Shown in pieces: positions 25,880 to 33,822 of a DNA stretch of 64,000 bases. The position numbers and the translations under genes were made by a program. This stretch comes from Hyphomicrobiaceae bacterium (GTDB taxonomy: Bacteria; Pseudomonadota; Alphaproteobacteria; Rhizobiales; Devosiaceae), in the NCBI GenBank assembly GCA_020638095.1, contig JACKJF010000003.1:372001-436000 (forward strand), written 5' to 3'. The number at the start of each line of letters is the position of its first letter. Within the stretch, counting starts at the first letter, position 1. The notes under the pieces were generated by a model, which ran no database searches, was not told the origin of the DNA, and saw nothing but the letters and a program-made list of their open reading frames with translations.

Positions 25880-28708
25880 TTAGGGCCGCGAGACGAATTC
25901 TAGAAGGCTGGTTAATGAAACAAATGGAATGCCGAGATTGTCGCTGAGCCCGACCGCGCAGGTCGAAACGGTTGAAACGCCGATCCTGCATCCCTCCGGC
26001 ACATCGTTTTTGGCAAAACGCAGGGCATGCGCGTTGAGGTCCGGGCGATAGAGCCCCTTGTCGCCAGCATAGCCGCAACAGGTCACCGATTTCAGCACCG
26101 CAACCTTGTCGGCACACGCGGCTGCCAGCGTCTCTGTGGTCTGCTGTTCCTTCATCCGCTGGGCCGAGCAATTGTGATGCACTGCAACGACATCAATCTT
26201 TTTGCTGATCGTGAGGTGCGGAAGCACTTCGGCGACCAGGAATTCCGAACTGTCGCCAACCCGCTGACCATCCTGCTTGAGGTGGAGAGCACAGGTCGAC
26301 ATATCGGTCACGATGTCGAACTTGCCGTTGCCCGAAACCCGGTCGAGTTGGGCATGAAGCTTATGACCAACCTCTTTGGCCTTGTCCGGAAATCCCTTGG
26401 AAAGGAACGGCTGGCCGCAGCACGCTCCGTCAAGCTTTTCGGGAAGAACCGGGTTGAACCCGGCCCGTTTCAGGAGTGCGAGCATCGCTTCCGTCACCGG
26501 CAGAAGATCGAGATGGGTCCTGGGCGCCCCGAACATGCGCGATGCGCAAGCCGGGAAGTAAACGACTCGCCCGCGCGGCGCCGTGCTCGCGACCGGTCCC
26601 GCCTTGGGCACGCCGGGACCCGCGCTGAGATTTCTGTTCGGTGTCGGCGTCTTGTGCCCGGTCAGCCTGTTGACCGCACCTGAAAGCCCGTCAATCGCGC
26701 CGCCAAGACCAACCGATCGCGCCAGGCCCTGGGTTGCGACTGCTGCCCCCATCGCTCCCTCGACAAGGCCGAGATTGTTCGCCGCGAGGTCGGCGATCAT
26801 CTCGCTGAGTCCGCCGCGCTTTTGCGCGCGGTTGCCCATGATCATCGTGCCGGTCTGGATGCCGACCGGGCAGCGCGTCGAGCAGAGATTGCAGGCCGCG
26901 CACGTATCCATGCCGGCCTCGACGAAACCCTGATCGAGCGCCTGCAGAAGCTCATTGTCTTCGCCGCTCTTTCTCAGCCGTTCGCGCTCGCGCGTCATCA
27001 CGATGCGCTGGCGCGGCGTCAGGGTCAGCCCCGCCGACGGACAGACCGATTCGCAAAAGCCGCACTCGATGCAATAGTCCACCAGGTCGTTGCTCGGCGC
27101 CATTTGCTTGGTCGACTTGAGATGTCCCTCAGGATCGTCATTGAGCAGCACCCCGGGATTGAGCAGCATCTCGGAATCGAAAATATCCTTGACCCGGTGC
27201 ATCACCTTGTAGGCGCGCTTGCCCCATTCCTGTTCGACATAGGGCGCGACATGCCGGCCGGTCCCGTGCTCGGCTTTGAGCGAGCCCTGATAGGTGACCG
27301 ACACCATCTGCGCGAGTTCATCTGAAAAGGCCTCGAACCGGCGCAGTTCGGCCGGGTCGGTGAAATCCGCATCCATCTGGAAGTGGAGATTGCCTGCGAG
27401 CGTATGCCCGAAGACGATGCCGTTCACATAACCATGCTTGTCGAGCAGCGCACGAAGGTCGTCCACCGCGTCGGCCAGCCGGTGGATGGGGACGGCGACA
27501 TCCTCGGTCAGCATCAGCGTGCCGCGCGGCCGTGACGCGCCGGCGGAGGCGAAAAGACCCTTGCGCACGTCCCAGAGCGCGTCTGCCTCGACCGGATCGT
27601 AGGTGAATTGCGGCTCGGCCAATAACCCGTGCGGCTGCATGGCGCGCACCGCCTCGGTCACTTCCCCGGCCAGAGCCTCTGCGCTTTCCGCCATGATCTC
27701 GATCAGAACCGCCGGTGTGTTGTCGCCGAGAACTTTCAGGATTGGCTGGATGGCCGGCTTGTCCTCGACCGTTGCCAGCGCCTTGCGTTCCATGAACTCG
27801 GCGGCGGACACGCCGACATGGTGCAGGGCCTCAATCGCTTCGGCCGCCTTGTGGTTGGTCTCGAACGGCACGAGACCCGTGGCCTTGAATGGGTGATCGG
27901 GCACCGTGTTGTAGGTGATCTCCGAGACGAAACCGAGCGTGCCTTCGGATCCGACCATCAGATGGGTCAGAATGTCGATCGGGTCGTCATGATCGACCAG
28001 GGCGTTCAAAGAATACCCAACCGTATTCTTGATCGCGTACTTGCGGTGAATAAGATCGACCAGCTCATTGTCGCGCCGAACCTCGTCGCGCAACTCCTCG
28101 ATGGCCGAAATCATGTCCGGACGCGCCTGCCGGAACGCGTCCCGCGATGCGGGATCGCCGGAATCGAGCAGCGTTCCGTCGGTCAGGATCAACCGCAGCC
28201 GGTCCATTGTGTGATAGGTGTTCTGCGCCACCCCACAGCACATGCCCGACGAATTGTTGTTGACCACCCCGCCGATCTTGCAGGCCGACTGGCTGGCCGG
28301 ATCCGGGCCAATTTTCTTGGCAAAGGGCCTGAGTTCGGCATTGGCATTGGCCACGATCATGGCCGGGCCGAGGGTGACCTTTTCGGCATTGTCGTGGATG
28401 CGGATATGCCGCCAGCTGTCGCCGAGCACGCAGAGAATGCCCTCGGTAACCGCTTGACCGGAAAGGGAAGTTCCTGCCGCCCGAAAGGTTACCGGAAGCC
28501 CGACCGAACGTCCCGTCTTCAGGACTTCGCGCACCTCGTCCTCGCTTTCGACCGTCACAACGAGCGCCGGCACCAGCCGAAAATAGGAGGCGTCACCCGA
28601 ATAGGCGAATGTATAGAGCGGATCGGTCTTCAGCCGCTGCGGTGGGATCAGATCCTTCAGCCGTTCGGCGGCCAGAAGGCCCTTCTGCCGTTTTCCAGTA
28701 TCGAGCAT
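25880..28708 (-). CDS. FAD-linked D-lactate/2-hydroxyacid dehydrogenase with Fe-S and CCG domains
   Basis: A 942-residue fused enzyme. Residues about 35-500 form an FAD-binding PCMH/C-terminal oxidase pair (TFRAAGTSLSGQAVTEGIL, GGVVNNNSSGMCCG, GSEGTLGFVSEIT). Two 4Fe-4S motifs follow, CIECGFCESVCP and CAACNLCSTRCP, then CCG-type domains (FPACASRMFG, GACCGQPFLSKGF, HHNCSAQRM, VTCCGYAGDKGL). This arrangement is found in respiratory D-lactate dehydrogenases and related D-2-hydroxyacid oxidases feeding quinone. The start has no strong site but matches family length. It stands alone between ppk2 and the anti-sigma gene. Confidence 0.9.
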   Translation of the reverse strand: MLDTGKRQKGLLAAERLKDLIPPQRLKTDPLYTFAYSGDASYFRLVPALVVTVESEDEVREVLKTGRSVGLPVTFRAAGTSLSGQAVTEGILCVLGDSWRHIRIHDNAEKVTLGPAMIVANANAELRPFAKKIGPDPASQSACKIGGVVNNNSSGMCCGVAQNTYHTMDRLRLILTDGTLLDSGDPASRDAFRQARPDMISAIEELRDEVRRDNELVDLIHRKYAIKNTVGYSLNALVDHDDPIDILTHLMVGSEGTLGFVSEITYNTVPDHPFKATGLVPFETNHKAAEAIEALHHVGVSAAEFMERKALATVEDKPAIQPILKVLGDNTPAVLIEIMAESAEALAGEVTEAVRAMQPHGLLAEPQFTYDPVEADALWDVRKGLFASAGASRPRGTLMLTEDVAVPIHRLADAVDDLRALLDKHGYVNGIVFGHTLAGNLHFQMDADFTDPAELRRFEAFSDELAQMVSVTYQGSLKAEHGTGRHVAPYVEQEWGKRAYKVMHRVKDIFDSEMLLNPGVLLNDDPEGHLKSTKQMAPSNDLVDYCIECGFCESVCPSAGLTLTPRQRIVMTRERERLRKSGEDNELLQALDQGFVEAGMDTCAACNLCSTRCPVGIQTGTMIMGNRAQKRGGLSEMIADLAANNLGLVEGAMGAAVATQGLARSVGLGGAIDGLSGAVNRLTGHKTPTPNRNLSAGPGVPKAGPVASTAPRGRVVYFPACASRMFGAPRTHLDLLPVTEAMLALLKRAGFNPVLPEKLDGACCGQPFLSKGFPDKAKEVGHKLHAQLDRVSGNGKFDIVTDMSTCALHLKQDGQRVGDSSEFLVAEVLPHLTISKKIDVVAVHHNCSAQRMKEQQTTETLAAACADKVAVLKSVTCCGYAGDKGLYRPDLNAHALRFAKNDVPEGCRIGVSTVSTCAVGLSDNLGIPFVSLTSLLEFVSRP

Positions 28709-28797
28709 AGCGCCAGACGTCTCCCTTGCACCGCCCGTTTGATCTGCGCGATCCGGCGCCGGAAATCAAGCAATGCCGTGGATAGCGGAGCCCAGGG

Positions 28798-29586
28798 CTA
28801 TCCCTCGAAATGAGCATAGACGTCGCCGCTGATCGCCCTCAGGCGCGCCCGGTCATAGCGGCCGGTGATCGCATAGGCCTGGTCGCCGTCGATCCAGTAG
28901 AAGGTGCCGACATCGCCGTCGGCGGCAAACTGGAAGGCCGTGTCGCGCGCGCCATCATTGTGCGCGATCATCACCGCGAGACGTGTGCCGGCCTGGTCTT
29001 CGTACATCAGCATCGCGCCCGGTTGGCCGTTGATCGGCAGCAGCCGGCCGCCGATGAAGCTCAGCCCCTCTTTCGAGAGATCGGGAATGGTGAATTCATA
29101 GTCGAGCCTTTTGCCGAGCCATGACGTCAGGTGGGCGGAATCGCTCGCCGGCACCTCGACCACGTGCCTGACTTCGCTGGCATAGGTCAGATAGGCGTCT
29201 CCCGCCTCCCCGGCGAAGGACGCATAGGCGGGGAGCGCCTCAGGAACCGCAGGAGGCAACAGCCGGTCATGGGCGAGGAAACCGCCCGCACCGCCGACAC
29301 CCAGCAGCACAACCGCAGCGGCGGCGGCGCCTGCAAACCGGGACCAGACCGGACGCCGCGCGGGCTGCAGAAGCGCAAGGTCATCTGGACCAACCGCCCC
29401 GGCCGATCCAAAGGCGGCGAGGATCGCCTCGTTCTGCTCGCGCCAGCTGGCAACATCGGCCGCAACCGCAGGATTGCCCGCAAGATAGGCTTCGACTTCG
29501 GCCGCGCGGTCTGCGTCAAGCTGACCGTCCACATAGGCGTGCAGGTCGTTCTCTTCGATCGGTTCTGGTTTTTCGTTATTCGTCAT
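28798..29586 (-). CDS. Membrane anti-sigma factor
   Basis: A 262-residue protein. The cytoplasmic N-terminus (EENDLHAYVDGQLDADRAAEVEAYLAGNP..VASWREQNEAI) is the anti-sigma helix bundle seen in transmembrane ECF regulators, without an obvious zinc Cys/His set. One transmembrane helix follows (FAGAAAAAVVLLGVGGAGGF, about residues 80-100), and the rest is a periplasmic domain ending GDVYAHFEG. The ATG overlaps the stop of the sigma factor gene (ATGA), typical of an ECF sigma/anti-sigma pair. It probably sequesters that sigma factor at the membrane until an envelope signal is received. Confidence 0.9.
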   Translation of the reverse strand: MTNNEKPEPIEENDLHAYVDGQLDADRAAEVEAYLAGNPAVAADVASWREQNEAILAAFGSAGAVGPDDLALLQPARRPVWSRFAGAAAAAVVLLGVGGAGGFLAHDRLLPPAVPEALPAYASFAGEAGDAYLTYASEVRHVVEVPASDSAHLTSWLGKRLDYEFTIPDLSKEGLSFIGGRLLPINGQPGAMLMYEDQAGTRLAVMIAHNDGARDTAFQFAADGDVGTFYWIDGDQAYAITGRYDRARLRAISGDVYAHFEG

Positions 29587-30083
29587 TTTCTCGACCGCAT
29601 GGGTAGAATGTTGTCGCCCTTGAGGATTTCGCTGAGCTGCCGCCGCGCCCGCGACAGCCGCGACATCACCGTGCCAATCGGCACATCAAGGATCGTGGCC
29701 ACTTCCGCATAGGCATAACCTTCGAGCGCCACGAGCAGCAACGTCGCGCGCCCCTCTTCCGATATGAGACCAAGAGCCCGAACGATCCGGTCCCGCGCCT
29801 GCGGGTCGGACTGGGCCTCATCCATCACCAGATCGGCCGCCTCGTCCAGCGGCGCGCTCCGGGGGCGGCTGCGCCCGGTCCTCAGGATTGTGCGGTGACG
29901 GTTGGTCATCAGGGTGAAGAGCCACGCCTTGAGGTTGGTGCCGCGCCAGCCATGTTCATTGGCGAGGGCCCGTTCCAGGCAATCCTGAAACAGATCGTCG
30001 GCATCGTGCGCGTTGCCGCAAAGCGCCCGCGCGTAGCGCTTGAGCGCCGGCATGTGGATCGCAAGGTCGTCGCGAAGGCTCAT
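29583..30083 (-). CDS. ECF RNA polymerase sigma factor
   Basis: A 166-residue group 4 sigma factor. Region 2 is MPALKRYARALCGNAHDADDLFQDCLERAL and LKAWLFTLMTNRHRT, and region 4 is LLVALEGYAYAEVATILDVPIGTVMSRLSRARRQL. The ATG at 30083 is chosen over upstream codons because it aligns with region 2 of the family. It overlaps and precedes its anti-sigma gene. The COG4315-type gene just upstream carries a candidate ECF promoter (30599-30624) that this factor may use. Confidence 0.93.
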   Translation of the reverse strand: MSLRDDLAIHMPALKRYARALCGNAHDADDLFQDCLERALANEHGWRGTNLKAWLFTLMTNRHRTILRTGRSRPRSAPLDEAADLVMDEAQSDPQARDRIVRALGLISEEGRATLLLVALEGYAYAEVATILDVPIGTVMSRLSRARRQLSEILKGDNILPMRSRK

Positions 30084-30160
30084 GTGAGGCAACCTTGTGC
30101 TGATGCCGGAACGATCGGACCGCCCCGGCATCGAGTCAAGCTCTGGCGATGGGACAGAGC

Positions 30161-30550
30161 CTATTCGCCCTTGATGACGTGCCAGACGCCGCCAACGCCG
30201 TCGCCGGTCGTGTCGCCCGGATTGACGTCGTTCTTCCAGTAATAGAGCGGCATGCCGTCATAGGCCCACTGCATCGTGCCGTCATTGCGCTGCACGAGGG
30301 TCAGATCACCCTGCGCGGCAGCGCCCTCGGCCGCAACAAAAGGCGGCCAGTTGACCGCGCACTGGTCGTAGCAGTTGGTCACGCCCATTTCGTCCTTGTC
30401 GAAGATGTAAAGGGTCATGCCCTGCGCGTCGGTCAGAACCGAACCGGCACTCGTGTCCATCATCATGGTCGGGTTGCCGCCATGCGCAGCGGCAAAGGCC
30501 GCTGAGCCGAGGCCAAGAACCAGAAGCCCGGCAATCGCAAATCTCTTCAT
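30161..30550 (-). CDS. COG4315-type secreted repeat protein
   Basis: A 129-residue exported protein. The signal peptide MKRFAIAGLLVLGLGSAAFA is followed by two copies of the secreted-repeat motif: SVLTDAQGMTLYIFDKDEMG with CYDQCAVNWPPF, and WAYDGMPLYYWKNDVNPGDT. This family is common next to ECF sigma factors in alphaproteobacteria, function unknown. The ATG at 30550 follows GGAGAG. It lies 77 bases upstream of the sigma factor gene in the same direction and may be co-transcribed with it. Confidence 0.87.
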   Translation of the reverse strand: MKRFAIAGLLVLGLGSAAFAAAHGGNPTMMMDTSAGSVLTDAQGMTLYIFDKDEMGVTNCYDQCAVNWPPFVAAEGAAAQGDLTLVQRNDGTMQWAYDGMPLYYWKNDVNPGDTTGDGVGGVWHVIKGE

Positions 30551-30598
30551 TCGTCTCTCCATCTGTTGCCGGCATCATCTGCGCCGGTCAAAGGGTAA

Positions 30599-30624
30599 GA
30601 CGCCTCGAACCATGATTTTATTCC
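30599..30624 (-). promoter_or_regulatory. Candidate ECF sigma promoter before the COG4315-type gene
   Basis: On the minus strand GGAAT (30624-30620) is separated by 17 bases from CGTC (30602-30599), within GGGAATAAAA...CGTCTTA. This fits the general ECF pattern of a GGAA-type -35 and a CGTC-type -10. It lies about 45 bases upstream of the start codon at 30550. Confidence 0.5.
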
Positions 30625-30701
30625 CGCCGGCTGCGAAAAAATCTGCGCCGTCGCCGTTCCCCGCGATTTTGCCCCGGCGCTCCGGACGGCGCTGAGAGCC
30701 C

Positions 30702-31517
30702 CTAGTCGGCGGTCAGCAGGCGTTTCCAGCGTGCCTCCGATCGGGCGACCGCACCTTTGGCATCTTGAGAGATCACGCTGCCCCACCAGCTTGAATAGAT
30801 CCGGTCGTAGGGGAGCGGTTCGGTTTTTTCGACGATGCGGCGCACCGCGTTCAACCCCAGCGGCACCCGGTTCGGGGTCGAATAAAGGAAGGAGACGTGC
30901 CTGCGGTCTTGCGAAACAAAAAGCGTATCACCGGTCAGAAGCACGCCCTCGCCTTCCGCGCCGGCGGGCCAGTGAAGGAATGACGACCCATCGAAATGCC
31001 CGCCGGTGACGTGCACGCTGATCCCCCCGCCGAGATCGAGATGTCCGCTGTCGAAATACCGCGCGTTCGGCGTCGGACGCTGCAACCATTGCCGGTCCGC
31101 CGCCGGCAGGTAGACGGGACAATTGCCAAGCTTTTCCGAATTGGTCGCAAGCGCGCCGTAAAGGTGCGGGTGTGACATGACCATGGCCCTGACCCCGCCC
31201 CGTGCGTTGAGCCAGCCGATCGTTCTGTCATCGAGAAGCGGCACGCCATCCCAGAGAATGCCGCCATTTTCACCCGGAATGAAGAATGTGATCTGGCCGA
31301 TGGCAAACGCCGGCGCGACGCCGATGCCGAAGAGCCCGGGCTCCAGTTCGCGGATATCGTTCGCGTGATTTCTGGCCAGTTCATCACCCGCGACCCATTG
31401 CTGCCCGTCCGCCGGCACCCATTGCCGCTCGTCCTCACAGATGGGACAGGCTTCTGGAGGCGTCGCTCCCGCCGGATATTCGGTTGCGCAGGTTTTGCAG
31501 AACCAGGTCGGCTGCAT
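30702..31517 (-). CDS. MBL-fold metallo-hydrolase with rubredoxin-like N-terminus
   Basis: A 271-residue protein. The N-terminus has two CxxC pairs (CKTC at 6-9 and CPIC at about 23-26), a rubredoxin-like or zinc knuckle, followed by an MBL-fold domain (VMSHPHLYGALATN, HVTGGHFDGSSFLHW, VLLTGDTLFVS). The usual HxHxDH metal motif appears as HPHLYG, so the second half is altered and catalysis is uncertain. The ATG at 31517 follows GGAGAT. A perfect 10-bp inverted repeat covers the promoter -10 (31530-31553), suggesting tight repression or activation by a dimeric regulator. Confidence 0.82.
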   Translation of the reverse strand: MQPTWFCKTCATEYPAGATPPEACPICEDERQWVPADGQQWVAGDELARNHANDIRELEPGLFGIGVAPAFAIGQITFFIPGENGGILWDGVPLLDDRTIGWLNARGGVRAMVMSHPHLYGALATNSEKLGNCPVYLPAADRQWLQRPTPNARYFDSGHLDLGGGISVHVTGGHFDGSSFLHWPAGAEGEGVLLTGDTLFVSQDRRHVSFLYSTPNRVPLGLNAVRRIVEKTEPLPYDRIYSSWWGSVISQDAKGAVARSEARWKRLLTAD

Positions 31518-31529
31518 CGTGATCTCCAT

Positions 31530-31553
31530 TATATAAACTACGGAGTTTATATA
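31530..31553 (-). promoter_or_regulatory. Perfect palindromic operator overlapping the MBL-fold gene promoter
   Basis: TATATAAACT (31530-31539), ACGG, and AGTTTATATA (31544-31553) form a perfect 10-bp inverted repeat. On the minus strand a promoter TTGCAC (31574-31569), 17 bases, TATAAA (31551-31546) places the -10 inside the palindrome, with a leader of about 22 bases containing GGAGAT. The regulator is unknown. Confidence 0.7.
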
Positions 31554-31574
31554 TTAGCGGATCGGACAGTGCAA

Positions 31575-31601
31575 ACAAAAACCCGGCCACAGGGGCCGGG
31601 T
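31575..31601 (-). terminator. Intrinsic terminator of rplS
   Basis: ACCCGGCC (31581-31588) and GGCCGGGT (31594-31601) form an 8-bp stem with a 5-base loop. On the minus strand the stem is followed by TTTTTGTTTGC. It lies about 30 bases beyond the rplS stop, and its tail overlaps the -35 of the MBL-fold gene promoter. Confidence 0.85.
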
Positions 31602-31628
31602 CCTTGAATTCCGTTGAGGCGGTGAAGC

Positions 31629-32108
31629 TTATTCGCCGGATTCGGTTTCCGCACCGAGGGCCTGGGCGGCCTCTTCGCGCTCCTTCTCGCGCTGGGCTCG
31701 GGCATCGGCCGCCGCCGCGCGTTCATCCTCGCGGATCCGCTTGGTGCGGGCATTGGTCGCCTCGAAGATACGGGCCGATTTGCCGCGACGGTCGCGGAGA
31801 TAATAGAGCTTCGCCCGGCGGACCTTGCCGCGACGGACCACTTCGATCCGGTCGACATTGGGCGAATAGATCGGAAATACGCGTTCCACGCCTTCGCCGT
31901 AGGAAATCTTGCGGACTGTGAAATTCTCGTTGAGGCCGGAGCCCGAACGGGCAATCACCACGCCCTCATAGGCCTGCAGGCGTTCCTTTTCGCCTTCGCG
32001 GACCTTGACCCACACCTTGACGGTGTCGCCGTGCGAGAATTCCGGGATATTGGCCTTCTGCTTGAGGCCGGCAAGCTGCTCGCTTTCGAGCTGTTCGATG
32101 ATATTCAT
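31629..32108 (-). CDS. rplS: 50S ribosomal protein L19
   Basis: A 159-residue L19. The core ([38 protein letters not shown]-like [55 protein letters not shown]) is complete. A charged C-terminal tail of about 40 residues ([20 protein letters not shown]) extends beyond the roughly 115-residue core, as in other alphaproteobacteria. L19 contacts 16S rRNA at the subunit interface. The frame is open 189 codons upstream, but the family start at 32108 is certain. It is not next to trmD or rimM here. Confidence 0.97.
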   Translation of the reverse strand: MNIIEQLESEQLAGLKQKANIPEFSHGDTVKVWVKVREGEKERLQAYEGVVIARSGSGLNENFTVRKISYGEGVERVFPIYSPNVDRIEVVRRGKVRRAKLYYLRDRRGKSARIFEATNARTKRIREDERAAAADARAQREKEREEAAQALGAETESGE

Positions 32109-32330
32109 CTCTGATGTTCCGTTGCTGATCTTTTCATAAGGAGCAATTCCCGGAATTCGGCCTATGGCCAAACCCCATGTCGCCCGGTCTTGGTTGGACG
32201 GAAATTTCGTCGGCGGGCACATAGCCCGAAAATCCCCGCTTGTCCATGCCCGGCGCAATGGACCGTCCGCCACCGCTCCGGTCGTGAATGCCGCGTTGCC
32301 TCGACCACCGCCCGGCGATAGATTGCGCCC

Positions 32331-32708
32331 ATGTTTGGCATGAATCGTCGCCTCCTTCCGGCTGTTCTGGCTGAGATCGTTCGGGCCCTTGCGGTCCTGT
32401 CGATCTATTTTCTTGCGCTGACGCCGCTCAGCGTTGGGGCATACCAGCCGCGCGATCCCGCCTTTGTCGCGTTCGAGGCGAATGCGTCCTTCTGCGGTGC
32501 GGGCACCGAAACGGGCCAGTCCGGCGAAAGCTGCGGCCTTTGCCTGCTCAATCATGCGGTCTCGACCCTGCCGCCGCTCCCCGCGATCTGTCCGGTCCAT
32601 CTGTCGGCCATCGAACTTGCGGGTCCTGCAATTGCCGCGCCAGTCCCGGCGCTCGTTCCCTTCCTCAGCCCGCAAACCCGGGCACCACCCTCAACTCTCG
32701 CGATCTGA
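32331..32708 (+). CDS. DUF2946-like small protein
   Basis: A 125-residue protein with an N-terminal hydrophobic signal or anchor ([18 protein letters not shown]), a Cys pair region [23 protein letters not shown], and a second hydrophobic, proline-rich end. The CxxC in ESCGLC and its position before a PCu(A)C copper chaperone gene resemble DUF2946 family proteins, often found with copper genes. Its start at 32331 or the ATG four codons later is undecided. It precedes the PCu(A)C gene by 68 bases. Confidence 0.6.
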   Translation: MFGMNRRLLPAVLAEIVRALAVLSIYFLALTPLSVGAYQPRDPAFVAFEANASFCGAGTETGQSGESCGLCLLNHAVSTLPPLPAICPVHLSAIELAGPAIAAPVPALVPFLSPQTRAPPSTLAI

Positions 32709-32776
32709 CACCCATCCGGCCGCGCCAGCGGCCAAAACGCATTCAGCGCTTTTGCGCGCATTTTCGCGAGACCCAG

Positions 32777-33277
32777 ATGTCCTTGAAATTCTTTGCCGCG
32801 GCCCTCGCCGCTCTTGCCCTCTTTGCCGCCCCGGCCATGGCCCAGATGACCATGCCTGCATCCATCATGCTCGGCGATCTCGAACTGACCAATGCCTTTA
32901 CCCGCGCCATGCCGCCCAACGCGCCGGCCGGCGGCGGCTTCGTCACGATTACCAATCACGGCACCACTGATGACCGCCTCGTCTCAGCCACCTCCAATGT
33001 CGGCGGGGTGGTCGAAATCCATGAAATGACCATGGTCGACAATGTCATGCAGATGCATTCGCTGCCCGACGGGCTCGTCATTCCCGCCGGTCAGACCGTC
33101 GAACTGAAGCCGGGCGGCTATCACATCATGTTCATCGGCGTCGACAAGCCCTTCGCCGAAGGCGAGATGGTGCCGGTCACGCTCACCTTCGAACATGCCG
33201 GCTCGGTTGACCTGATGCTGCCTGTTGCCCCGCTCGGCGCCACGTCGATGCCCGCCATGCAGATGAGCAACGGCTGA
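32777..33277 (+). CDS. Periplasmic copper chaperone PCu(A)C
   Basis: A 166-residue protein with signal peptide MSLKFFAAALAALALFAAPAMA. The mature domain shows the copper motif H(M)x10Mx21HxM: IHEMTMVDNVMQM followed by GGYHIMFIG, plus a methionine-rich C-terminus (ATSMPAMQM). PCu(A)C delivers Cu(I) to the CuA site of cytochrome oxidase. The ATG at 32777 gives a clean signal peptide; the long upstream open frame overlaps the DUF2946-like gene and is rejected. Confidence 0.92.
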   Translation: MSLKFFAAALAALALFAAPAMAQMTMPASIMLGDLELTNAFTRAMPPNAPAGGGFVTITNHGTTDDRLVSATSNVGGVVEIHEMTMVDNVMQMHSLPDGLVIPAGQTVELKPGGYHIMFIGVDKPFAEGEMVPVTLTFEHAGSVDLMLPVAPLGATSMPAMQMSNG

Positions 33278-33283
33278 CGTCCC

Positions 33284-33316
33284 GAAGGCGCCCGGGCCTA
33301 GTGTCCAGGCGCCTTC
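33284..33316. terminator. Hairpin between convergent genes
   Basis: GAAGGCGCC (33284-33292) and GGCGCCTTC (33308-33316) form a perfect 9-bp stem with a 15-base loop. It sits between the PCu(A)C gene and the convergent hypothetical gene and touches the stop codon of the latter. There is no T-run, so a bidirectional terminator is only likely. Confidence 0.5.
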
Positions 33317-33743
33317 AACCCCTTCCCTCAATCGCCCGGATGCGGTTATTGCGGGCATTGTGTTCGAGCTCGGCGAGTCCAAGAAGTTCGAGCACCGGCG
33401 CAACATAGTTGGCGAACCTGCCGCGATAGCCTTTGCGCAAACCGTAATAGCCGCCCACAGGATTGGTCGCATCACGCGCCCACGCCTCGAGTGTTCCCGG
33501 TTTGACCGGCTTTCCCTCGTCGGCATTGCCAAGCTCTATCCAGTCGCCATGGGCCAGCAGCATTTTGTGCGCATCCTCGATGGCGTTGAGCCGGTAGGAA
33601 AGAACGGTGGTGCCAACCTGCACCACGAGCGCCGGTGGTGCCGCCTCTGCATCGCGCCAGACCGAGAATTCCGAACTGAGTGGCGGTGTTTTGAGAAGCC
33701 AGGGATCGTCCTTCTGTCCGGATCCATAGGTGATCATGTTCAT
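33315..33743 (-). CDS. Conserved-looking hypothetical protein
   Basis: A 142-residue soluble protein (MNMITYGSGQKDDPWLLKTP start; VVQVGTTVLSYRLNAIEDAHKMLLAHGDWIELG; ARDATNPVGGYYGLRKGYRGRFANYVAPVLELLGLAELEHNARNNRIRA). I do not recognise the family with certainty. The ATG at 33743 follows AAGGAAGG. It is divergent from a YafY-type regulator with an 80-base intergenic region containing GACA-N5-TGTC, so it is probably controlled by that regulator. Confidence 0.72.
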   Translation of the reverse strand: MNMITYGSGQKDDPWLLKTPPLSSEFSVWRDAEAAPPALVVQVGTTVLSYRLNAIEDAHKMLLAHGDWIELGNADEGKPVKPGTLEAWARDATNPVGGYYGLRKGYRGRFANYVAPVLELLGLAELEHNARNNRIRAIEGRG

Positions 33744-33805
33744 CGCGCCTTCCTTTCTGACCAATACCGCCGGGCGGCTTGATCCATGCTTAGGAGACCA
33801 TATAT

Positions 33806-33818
33806 GACATCTTTTGTC
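33806..33818. promoter_or_regulatory. Inverted repeat in the YafY/hypothetical divergent promoter
   Basis: GACA (33806-33809), TCTTT, TGTC (33815-33818) forms a short inverted repeat within TATGACATCTTTTGTCTTA. It lies just before the regulator start and could be its operator. The regulator gene has almost no leader. Confidence 0.4.
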
Positions 33819-33822
33819 TTAC

